Shown here piece by piece: positions 1 to 4,881 of a DNA stretch of 5,054 nt; position 1 is the stretch's first letter; each line of letters begins with the position of its first letter. Below the pieces are notes generated by a model. The model had not been told where the DNA came from, ran no database searches, and saw only the letters and a list, made by a program, of their open reading frames with translations. The stretch is from Bacillota bacterium. Lineage in GTDB: Bacteria > Bacillota > Clostridia > Clostridiales > Clostridiaceae. The position numbers and the translations under genes were made by a program. The stretch covers positions 1 through 5,054 of the forward strand of contig JAEWQX010000041.1 of NCBI GenBank assembly GCA_023399035.1. Reading direction: 5' to 3'.

Positions 1-10
1 CATATGTTCG
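1..10 (+). promoter_or_regulatory. Partial LexA (DinR) operator cut by the window edge
   Basis: The window opens with CATATGTTCG. This fits the right-hand 10 bases of the Firmicute LexA operator CGAACRNRYGTTYC at nine of ten positions; the last base is G instead of C. The left CGAA would lie outside the window, so the call depends on unseen bases. It sits just upstream of a -10-like stretch (TATTATATAAA, 12-22), where a bound repressor would cover the -35/spacer region of the polymerase promoter. Confidence 0.55.
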
Positions 11-24
11 CTATTATATAAATA

Positions 25-38
25 AGAACGTATGTTTG
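25..38 (+). promoter_or_regulatory. LexA (DinR) operator upstream of the Y-family polymerase
   Basis: AGAACGTATGTTTG matches CGAACRNRYGTTYC at 12 of 14 positions, with the core GAAC-N4-GTTT intact. It lies directly downstream of the -10-like TATAAA at 17-22, near the expected transcription start. With the partial box at 1-10 it forms a pair centred about 28 bp apart around the promoter. LexA control of this polymerase class is known in Bacillus (uvrX, yqjW), so damage-induced expression is the natural inference. Confidence 0.65.
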
Positions 39-43
39 AGGAG
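38..43 (+). promoter_or_regulatory. Ribosome binding site that fixes the polymerase start at 53
   Basis: GAGGAG ends nine bases before the ATG at 53. The in-frame ATG at 32 has no upstream Shine-Dalgarno and lies inside the LexA box, close to the expected transcription start. The start at 53 is therefore preferred, giving a protein seven residues shorter. Confidence 0.75.
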
Positions 44-52
44 TTGACATAT

Positions 53-1309
53 ATGATTGATGATAACGATAGAATAGTATTTCATGTTGATGTAAATTCA
101 GCATATCTTTCATGGACAGCAGTAAAGCTATTGCAGTATGGAGAGCATATTGATATAAGGAATATTCCATCAGTAATAGGTGGGGATAGTGAAAACAGGC
201 ATGGTATTATTTTAGCAGCATCCATACCAGCTAAAAATCTTGGAATAAAAACTGGAGAGCCAATCTTTTCAGCAATGCAGAAATGCAGGGATCTTAAAGT
301 ATATCCTCCAGATTATGATTGGTATGTGAAATGCAGCAATGCCATGGTTGAACTTTTGAATGAATATTCACCAAAGATTCAAAGGTACAGTATTGATGAA
401 TGCTTTATGGACTGTACTCATTTTAAGGATAATTACAAGAGGATGGCAGTTAAACTTAAAATGAGGATAAGTGATGAGCTTGGTTTTAACTGCAATATAG
501 GCATTTCCACAAATAAGCTCCTTGCAAAGATGGCAAGTGATTTTAAACCTAAGAACACTGTACACACCTTGTTCAAAGAAGAAATACCGCAGAAAATGTG
601 GCCTCTTCCAGCAGGTGATCTTTTTATGGTGGGAAGAGCAACAAAAGAAAAGCTCTCTAAGCTTAACATCAATACAATAGGAGATATTGCAAAAGCAGAT
701 GTAAACCTTCTTTTGCAGAAGATGCATTCTCATGGAAAGCTTATTTATGAATATGCAAATGGAATTGACAATTCTGAAATCAGAAAATGTAATTATCTTG
801 ACATTAAGGGAATAGGCAATTCAATTACAACTTCTTATGATATTGAAACATATGAAGAAGCATGCAGAATACTGCTGGCTCTTACAGAAACTGCATCCAT
901 GAGGCTGAGGGAAAATAAGAGTTTATGCAGTCTTGTTGTCATAAGTGTAAAGACAAATAATTTTGTATACTATTCACATCAGAAAGCACTAGAAAACTTC
1001 ACAGATTCAACAAACTTAATATATGAAGGTGTCAAGAAAGCTTTTAAAGAAGGCTGGAAAGGTGAAAAGATAAGACAGCTTGGAGTAAGGCTTACAAAGC
1101 TATGCAGCAATGAATATTATCAGGAAAGTCTTTTTGATTTTGAAAAGAATGAAAAACAAATGAAACTTGACAAAGCTATTGATAAAATACGAAAACGCTT
1201 TGGAAAAGATGCAGTCATAAGATCCACATTTCTTCATTCAGGCATAAAGCCTCTTGAAGGTGGAACTGGTTCAAATGGTGATTACCCAATGATGAGCAGT
1301 ATTTTATAA
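53..1309 (+). CDS. dinB: Y-family translesion DNA polymerase (UmuC/UvrX-type, usually annotated DNA polymerase IV)
   Basis: This 418-aa protein is a complete error-prone polymerase that would copy past damaged template bases at stalled forks. From the start at 53, the first catalytic Asp is D13 in HVDVNSAY. Y18 occupies the steric-gate position that excludes ribonucleotides. The second carboxylate pair is D115-E116 in YSIDECF. A block ILAASIPAKNLGIKTGEP fits the fingers, and GISTNKLLAKMASDFKPKN the palm end near residue 150. The C-terminal little-finger domain is followed by QESLFDF (357-363), which resembles the QLSLF beta-clamp binding motif. DVN rather than DMD after the first Asp is more like UmuC/UvrX/YqjW than E. 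coli DinB, so dinB is a loose symbol. LexA-like boxes precede it, and an 86-aa gene follows after 27 bases, probably in one operon. The family call is firm; the exact subfamily is not. Confidence 0.93.
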   Translation: MIDDNDRIVFHVDVNSAYLSWTAVKLLQYGEHIDIRNIPSVIGGDSENRHGIILAASIPAKNLGIKTGEPIFSAMQKCRDLKVYPPDYDWYVKCSNAMVELLNEYSPKIQRYSIDECFMDCTHFKDNYKRMAVKLKMRISDELGFNCNIGISTNKLLAKMASDFKPKNTVHTLFKEEIPQKMWPLPAGDLFMVGRATKEKLSKLNINTIGDIAKADVNLLLQKMHSHGKLIYEYANGIDNSEIRKCNYLDIKGIGNSITTSYDIETYEEACRILLALTETASMRLRENKSLCSLVVISVKTNNFVYYSHQKALENFTDSTNLIYEGVKKAFKEGWKGEKIRQLGVRLTKLCSNEYYQESLFDFEKNEKQMKLDKAIDKIRKRFGKDAVIRSTFLHSGIKPLEGGTGSNGDYPMMSSIL

Positions 1310-1336
1310 GGAATATAGTTTAGGAAGTGTTAATAT

Positions 1337-1597
1337 ATGAAGGTTGTTGCTAAAAATATAGAAATGATAGCTTATTTTAAAAGTGATGGAATGATAAATC
1401 CAATAAGATTCAGGGTTGAAGAAGAAAACAGGCGGGAAGTCATCAAGATAAATAAGATAATAAGCACTGATACTGAAAAATTCTGTGGCAATAAAATGAT
1501 GGTTTTTACATGCAGTGCTTTTATAAACAATACTGAAAGGATATTTGAACTTAAATATGATGTTGAAAAGTGCAGGTGGATGCTTTTTAAGATTTAG
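1337..1597 (+). CDS. Small conserved-type protein paired with the Y-family polymerase, function unknown
   Basis: This 86-aa protein starts at an ATG seven bases after AGGAAGTG (1322-1329), 27 bases after the polymerase stop. No promoter or terminator lies between, so co-transcription under the LexA boxes is likely. It has no signal peptide or membrane segment. The pattern of short alternating hydrophobic runs (KVVAKNIEMIAYF, PIRFRV, MMVFTCSAF, IFELKYDV, RWMLFKI) suggests an all-beta or beta-rich fold. I recall similar short proteins beginning MKVVAK..EMIA next to clostridial polymerases of this class. In Bacillus the equivalent slot is held by YolD-family proteins (YqjX/YolD), but I see no convincing YolD match. 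An accessory role in translesion synthesis is inferred from position alone. Confidence 0.8.
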   Translation: MKVVAKNIEMIAYFKSDGMINPIRFRVEEENRREVIKINKIISTDTEKFCGNKMMVFTCSAFINNTERIFELKYDVEKCRWMLFKI

Positions 1598-1632
1598 AAT
1601 GTGGTTTGGATTATATTGCAATGTTTAACAGT

Positions 1633-1662
1633 TTGATTTTTAATTGCAGTATATACTATAAA
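1633..1662 (+). promoter_or_regulatory. Probable sigma-A promoter for the 71-aa gene
   Basis: TTGATT (1633-1638, 4/6 to consensus) and TATAAA (1657-1662, 5/6) are separated by 18 bases, predicting a start near 1669 and a leader of about 43 bases. The palindrome AGTATATACT (1649-1658) lies in the spacer and over the first bases of the -10 box, and a related AGTATACT lies at 1680-1687. A regulator could bind there, but AT-rich palindromes arise easily by chance. Confidence 0.4.
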
Positions 1663-1711
1663 TATTTTCATTATATTGGAGTATACTAATCTTATAAGGA
1701 GACTGATAAAG

Positions 1712-1927
1712 ATGAAAGTAAAGATGGTATGTACTAGAGATAATGAAACAAAAGAAGTTAATCTGCCTATGAATGAAGATGAACTATTGAAGATTCAAGG
1801 ACGTGTACTTGATAGGGATACAATTGGATATATATCTGGGGCAGATGTAAGATGTTATGATGAGATGGGAAATGAAATAGAAAATATATTTCTTCTTAAT
1901 AGAAATCTTCAAAATCAGACTGAGTAA
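1712..1927 (+). CDS. Small protein with faint ArdA-like pattern, function unknown
   Basis: This 71-aa acidic protein starts at an ATG ten bases after GGAG within ATAAGGAGA (1694-1702). An in-frame TTG at 1676 would add 12 residues but lies upstream of that ribosome binding site, so it is not used here. No signal peptide or membrane helix is seen. The order of EVNLPMNEDELLKI near residues 15-28 and IENIFLLNRNLQ near the C-terminus recalls the repeated subdomain of ArdA-type antirestriction proteins, DNA mimics with a LP-x(2)-E-E-x-L opening and an NxxELN close. The resemblance is weak and from memory. At about 70 aa it would be only one subdomain instead of three. It has its own likely promoter and is followed by two hairpins, so it is probably monocistronic. 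Confidence 0.65.
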   Translation: MKVKMVCTRDNETKEVNLPMNEDELLKIQGRVLDRDTIGYISGADVRCYDEMGNEIENIFLLNRNLQNQTE

Positions 1928-1955
1928 AAGCAATAGTAAATATTAGTGTGATAAA

Positions 1956-1991
1956 ATAGCAGCTTTCCAAATCTATAATTAGAGCTGCTAT
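1956..1991. repeat. Inverted repeat (9-bp perfect stem) after the 71-aa gene
   Basis: ATAGCAGCT (1956-1964) and AGCTGCTAT (1983-1991) are perfect reverse complements, with 18 bases between them. Two further inner pairs are possible (T-G and T-A). No T run follows, so it is not a classical terminator by itself. It lies 28 bases after the stop and 20 bases before a strong terminator, so a 3'-UTR stability role is plausible. Confidence 0.5.
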
Positions 1992-2010
1992 GTAATGGAA
2001 TAATAATTTA

Positions 2011-2064
2011 AAAAAATATCAAGCACATATATAAAACTGAATTCTATATGTGCTGATATTTTTT
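2011..2064. terminator. Strong bidirectional rho-independent terminator
   Basis: The left arm ATATCAAGCACATATA (2016-2031) pairs with TATATGTGCTGATAT (2045-2059), apart from one bulged A at 2021. A 13-base loop lies between. Six A's before and six T's after complete the structure on both strands. It ends transcription of the 71-aa gene and isolates that unit from the damaged genes downstream. Confidence 0.85.
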
Positions 2065-2143
2065 ATACATCATTCTATAGTATCTGTTTCTGCTTATATT
2101 AAGGATAAGTCAGCAAATTTAGAAATATTATGACCTGTTATGT

Positions 2144-2399
2144 ATGGATGAAGTAATAGAGATGATTCTTCAATATTTATTTAAATTTCAAGATTATGAA
2201 TCTTCTTATATTGAATACTTACCAAAAGAGAACTATTTTGAATTAAACAGTATTTATGAAGGAATAGATAATAATGTTAATCATATTCTGAAATTAGATT
2301 TAAGAATAATACATTTTTGTATATGCCTTAGCAGATTTCTTAGAATATTTATTTTTGATTCAAGATAAAGAACTTGAAAAATTATTCTTCATATTGTGA
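2144..2399 (+). pseudogene. Small gene of unknown family broken by a +1 frameshift
   Basis: From the ATG at 2144 the frame codes for about 58 plausible residues (MDEVIEMILQYLFKF..., then ILKLDLRIIHF) and meets the run TTTTT at 2314-2318. Beyond it the original frame runs through an unlikely Cys/Phe-rich tail to a stop at 2368. The adjacent frame, from 2319, reads cleanly as VYALADFLEYLFLIQDKEL and onward to a TGA at 2397-2399. Removing one T from the run joins the two parts into one protein of about 84 aa that is helical and acidic. I do not recognise the family. There is no good Shine-Dalgarno before 2144, which also fits a decayed gene. The frameshift could be a real mutation or a homopolymer sequencing error. 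Confidence 0.55.
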
Positions 2400-2552
2400 T
2401 AATAGAAGGTTAGTAGTAATAAACAATGGAAATTCCATTAGAAAAAATTAAAGAAATAAAAAAGTAATTATATTGATTTTAAGAAAAAGGTTTTATAGAC
2501 ATGGGATTTTGGATATAATTAAAGATACTAAAGATATATGAGGTGACACATA
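2400..2552 (+). other. Intergenic stretch with possible coding debris before the Rpn gene
   Basis: A 13-codon frame at 2426-2467 (MEIPLEKIKEIKK) ends in TAA. A neighbouring frame then carries NYIDFKKKVL up to a TAG at 2496. The residues look protein-like, and the pair may be a remnant crossed by a frame change, but it is too short to assign. The 15-base palindrome at 2425-2439 (AATGGAA-A-TTCCATT) has too small a loop to form a useful hairpin. Confidence 0.25.
2492..2519 (+). promoter_or_regulatory. Possible sigma-A promoter for the Rpn-family gene
   Basis: A perfect TATAAT lies at 2514-2519. At 16 bases upstream is TTTATA (2492-2497), which matches TTGACA at four positions. A start near 2526 would give a leader of about 27 bases that includes the ribosome binding site. 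In such AT-rich DNA the match could be chance. Confidence 0.4.
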
Positions 2553-3386
2553 ATGAAAGGATTACTAGACCCAAAAGTTGATTTTGTATTTAAGAATATA
2601 TTTGGATCTCCGAAGCATCCAAGAGTTTTAATATCTTTTTTAAATGCCACTCTAAAACCAGTGAATAAGATAACACAAGTTGAAATAAAAGGAACTGATC
2701 TTGAAAAGCAGTTTATTGAAGATAAATATTCTAGGCTCCATGTTAAAGCTACTACAAATAACAATGAAATTATAAATATCGAAATACAATTAAAAAATGA
2801 ATATAATATGATACAAAGAAGTCTGTATTATTTAAGCAAAATGTATGAAGAACAGCTTAATGAAGGTGAAGACTATTCAAAGCTTGCAAGAACTGTATGT
2901 ATAAATATTTTAAACTTTAAATATCTTAAAACTGAAAAATTTCATACAGGCTATAGACTAAAGGAAATAGATACTAATGAAGAATTAACAGATATTATTG
3001 AAATGCATTTTATTGAAATACCAAAGCTTCCTAAAGAAAGTGATGAAAAAGACATGTTAACAGCATGGACAGAATTTTTAAGAAATCCTGAGAGTGAAAA
3101 AGTGAGAAATCTTGAAATGAATGTAGAAGAAATAAGGGAAGCAAAAGATGAACTAGTAAGAATGAGCAATGATAAGAAACAGCGAGAAATTTATGAAATG
3201 CGTTCAAAGATTCTCAAAGATAAGGTAAGTGCTTTAAATGAGGCTGAACGAAAGGGTATTGAACAGGGAATAGTTAAAGGAATAAAACAAGTAGCTGAAA
3301 ATCTCTTAGATGTACTAGATAATGAAACAATATCATTAAAAACAGGTTTAAGTGTATATGAAATTGAGAAGCTTCGAAAGAAGTAA
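2553..3386 (+). CDS. Rpn-family PD-(D/E)XK nuclease / putative transposase with altered active site
   Basis: This 277-aa protein starts six bases after the strong site GAGGTGA (2540-2546). It belongs to the Rpn / PDDEXK_2 family, annotated as recombination-promoting nuclease or putative transposase. Family marks are DPKVDFVFKNIFG (6-18), the core EDKYSRLHVKATTNNNEI (56-73), NIEIQLKNEYNMIQRSLYY (75-93) and EGEDYSKL (104-111). A C-terminal tail from about 228 has a helical Glu/Gly-rich stretch and a small end domain (LDVLDNETISLKTGLSVYEIEKL). The length is normal and the frame is intact. In the family the core reads LDVKA, with Asp as the metal-binding residue ahead of ExQ. Here that Asp is His63 (codon CAT), while E77 and Q79 remain. 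DNA cleavage is therefore probably impaired, though DNA binding or dimerisation could persist. The decayed AAA-ATPase-like gene begins 8 bases after its stop. Confidence 0.88.
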   Translation: MKGLLDPKVDFVFKNIFGSPKHPRVLISFLNATLKPVNKITQVEIKGTDLEKQFIEDKYSRLHVKATTNNNEIINIEIQLKNEYNMIQRSLYYLSKMYEEQLNEGEDYSKLARTVCINILNFKYLKTEKFHTGYRLKEIDTNEELTDIIEMHFIEIPKLPKESDEKDMLTAWTEFLRNPESEKVRNLEMNVEEIREAKDELVRMSNDKKQREIYEMRSKILKDKVSALNEAERKGIEQGIVKGIKQVAENLLDVLDNETISLKTGLSVYEIEKLRKK

Positions 3387-3394
3387 TTATACTA

Positions 3395-3793
3395 AAAAGA
3401 ACGAAATTTAATTCATCCTTTGAAAATTACAGTAATTTATATAGAAGCAGATATTTTATTGATAAATCAAGTATTATAGAAAGTTTAAATGAAGTTTTAG
3501 ATACTTTAGATAGATATGTATGTATAACTAAGCCAAGAAGATTTGGTAAATCAAGTGTTGCTGATATGCTTGGTGCATATTATTCAAAAGCTGTTGATTT
3601 AAAAGAAATATTTGATAATCTTATGATAAGTCAATATAGTAATTATAAAAAGTATTTAAATAAATATAATGTGATTTATATTTTAGTGAAAGCTATTGGA
3701 CTAACACTGGAGCCATGGATGAAGTGGCAGAATATCTATAACTGGGCTGCTTCAAAGAGAATTGAGAATCCTGAAATATTACTGAAAATTTGA
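3395..3793 (+). pseudogene. Remnant of an AAA-ATPase-like protein (PF09820 type) with internal deletion
   Basis: The frame from 3395 reads KRTKFNSSFENYSNLYRSRYFIDKS and on to CITKPRRFGKSS (Walker A, about 3524-3556). This is the N-terminal half of the AAA-ATPase-like family, which usually ends in a second PD-(D/E)XK domain and runs to 500 or more residues. There is no ATG, GTG or TTG at the 5' end; the frame is open back to 3368 inside the Rpn gene. The first ATG (3566) comes after Walker A. At NKYNVIYI (to about 3685) the homology stops. The next family piece, ESYWTNTGAMDEVAEYL, lies in another frame at 3688-3738. About 200 residues between these pieces are missing, and the C-terminal part is lost. 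The open frame ends WAASKRIENPEILLKI, which I do not recognise, at a TGA (3791-3793) in a terminator loop. No active product is expected. Confidence 0.78.
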
Positions 3794-3812
3794 TTTTCAG
3801 TAATATTTTTTT
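3774..3812 (+). terminator. Rho-independent terminator overlapping the end of the AAA remnant
   Basis: AAATATTACTGAAAA (3774-3788) and TTTTCAGTAATATTT (3794-3808) form a perfect 15-bp stem around the 5-base loop TTTGA, which holds the stop codon. The run of seven T's at 3806-3812 completes it. It would end transcripts that start at the Rpn promoter. Its T tract could also pair with A's at 3866-3871, extending the next hairpin. Confidence 0.85.
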
Positions 3813-3814
3813 AT

Positions 3815-3863
3815 TTGATGAATTGTCAAGCTAAGTGTTGCACTTAGCTTGACAATTCGTCAA
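3815..3863. repeat. Large near-perfect palindrome (23-bp arms, 3-base loop)
   Basis: The left arm 3815-3837 and right arm 3841-3863 are reverse complements apart from one T/G pair (3819/3859, a wobble in RNA); the inner 18 bp (3820-3837 with 3841-3858) are perfect. The loop is TTG. After one mismatch (3814/3864), T's at 3807-3812 and the neighbouring A/T pairs continue the stem to about 3871. The arms contain GAATTGTCAAGC and its complement. It ends 14 bases before the ribosome binding site of the 49-aa gene. It could be a terminator, a 5'-UTR attenuator, a dimeric operator, or the end structure of a small mobile element; the sequence does not decide. Confidence 0.85.
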
Positions 3864-3891
3864 TTAAAAAACTTAAAAAGGAGTAATATAT

Positions 3892-4041
3892 ATGCGATAC
3901 ACATTAACAGAAGCTGAAATAGATAAAACTGTACCATTATTGATAGATAAATATAACTTATCAACAAGAATGTTAAATAAATTACTCGATAAAAAATCCA
4001 GAGGAGAATCTGAATACATATTAAGAAACATTTTGGAGTAA
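3892..4041 (+). CDS. 49-aa small protein of unknown function
   Basis: The ATG at 3892 lies eight bases after AAGGAG (3878-3883, within AAAAAGGAG), one of the best ribosome binding sites in the window. The frame runs MRYTLTEAEIDKTVPLLIDK through YNLSTRMLNKLLDKKSRGE to RNILE and a TAA. The product has no Cys or Trp and many Lys/Glu residues. It looks like two or three short amphipathic helices, with no signal or membrane segment. I do not recognise the family. The leader carries the large palindrome at 3815-3863, so its expression may depend on that structure. No clear promoter is visible: TTGACA at 3849-3854 in the right arm has no good -10 that leaves room for a leader. Weak hairpins follow at 4087-4110 and 4117-4145. 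Confidence 0.65.
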   Translation: MRYTLTEAEIDKTVPLLIDKYNLSTRMLNKLLDKKSRGESEYILRNILE

Positions 4042-4086
4042 ATCTATTTAAATGTAGCACTTGTAATAAATAAAAATAAAATCTGA

Positions 4087-4145
4087 CATACTAATTAAGG
4101 TAATAGTATGCTATAAGGTAAAAATAGAGAAGAGTTATTTTTATC
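4087..4145. repeat. Two weak hairpins between the 49-aa gene and the P450 remnant
   Basis: CATACTA (4087-4093) with TAGTATG (4104-4110) gives a 7-bp stem. GGTAAAAATA (4117-4126) with TATTTTTATC (4136-4145) gives a 10-bp AT-rich stem with one G-U pair, ending in a short T run inside the arm. Either could be a weak terminator or an operator. Both could be chance in this base composition. Confidence 0.3.
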
Positions 4146-4227
4146 TTAAATTATATGACAGAACCTATTAAAAAATTTAAAACATTAAATGTATTTCTAA
4201 ATTATATAGAAAAGAGAATGAAAATAT

Positions 4228-4881
4228 ATGCAAGCTAAGAAGCATGTTACACATGATAGAGGTTTAGACAATACTATAGACCTATTGAATGAAGGATACA
4301 TGTTCATTAAAAACAGGGTTGAACAATATAAGTCAGATATATTTGAAACTCATTTAATTGGGCAAAAAGTAATTTGTATGACTGGAGAAGAGGCTGCAAA
4401 AATTTTTTATGATCCAGAATTATTTTATCGAAATGGTGCTACACCAAAACGAGTACAAAAAACATTATTTGGTGTTGGTGCTATTCAGTCTTTGGATGGT
4501 GAAGAACAGATACATAGAAAGAAGTTATTTATGTCATTGATGACTGCATCACATCAGAAGCAAATTGCTAAGCTTACAATGGATATGTTACAAGATTCTA
4601 TTAAGATTTGGGAAAATAAAGAACAGATTGTTCTTTTTGATGAAGTAAGTGAAATCTTGTGCAGAGCAGTATGCCAGTGGGCTGGAGTTCCTTTAAAAGA
4701 ATGTGAAGTAAAAGAGAGAGCAGAAGACTTTACTATTGAAATCATGAAAGCTAGTCTAGATTTTCTTGTTAATAAGATTGAGTATGATGTTCCAAATCAG
4801 AATTTAAGTTATAGCATGAAAAGAATGCCAACTCTGCCTGAAAGCAAATTTATAATGAGTAATATTAGACGTAAGAGTTAA
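4228..4881 (+). pseudogene. Internally deleted CYP152 (CypC-type) fatty-acid hydroxylase/peroxygenase
   Basis: The 217-aa frame matches both ends of the H2O2-dependent fatty-acid hydroxylases of the CYP152 family (B. subtilis CypC/YbdT, C. acetobutylicum CYP152A2), which are about 417 aa. Residues 8-168 follow the N-terminal half: HDRGLDNTIDLLNEGYMFIK, ICMTGEEAAKIFYD, KRVQKTLFGVGAIQSLDG, and ILCRAVCQWAGVPLKECEV to RAEDF. Residue 169 then jumps in frame to the extreme C-terminus: TIEIMKASLDFLVNKIEYD, MPTLPES and IRRKS. About 200 residues are gone, including the I-helix active-site Arg region, the ExxR helix and the GHRCPG haem-binding loop. The remaining Cys (50, 145, 149, 159) are not in haem contexts. 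The ATG at 4228 has only a weak upstream AGAGAA (4213-4218). Catalysis is impossible as a P450. Whether the short protein is made is unknown; the retained frame means it could be. Confidence 0.85.

Noticed and set aside
32..52. Upstream ATG at 32 as the polymerase start
   Set aside because: It has no Shine-Dalgarno, lies within the LexA-like box and next to the expected transcription start; GAGGAG is correctly spaced for the ATG at 53.
1304..1621. Minus-strand frame of about 105 codons opposite the 86-aa gene
   Set aside because: No ribosome binding site, low-complexity Phe/Tyr/His-rich product, and it mirrors a plus-strand gene with a good start.
3715..3775. Excisionase-like helix-turn-helix reading (MDEVAEYL ... 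IYNWAASKRI)
   Set aside because: The two pieces are in different frames, and the first is better explained as part of the AAA-ATPase-like motif YWTNTGAMDEV.
3566..3793. Independent 75-aa gene starting at the ATG at 3566
   Set aside because: The coding similarity extends far upstream in the same frame through Walker A, so this ATG is internal to a broken gene.
3849..3878. Promoter with perfect TTGACA in the palindrome's right arm
   Set aside because: The best -10 at proper spacing (TTAAAA, 3873-3878) overlaps the ribosome binding site and would leave almost no leader.
3860..4060. Minus-strand frame of 66 codons with a very hydrophobic product
   Set aside because: It is the shadow of the 49-aa plus-strand gene, which has a strong ribosome binding site; the minus frame has none.
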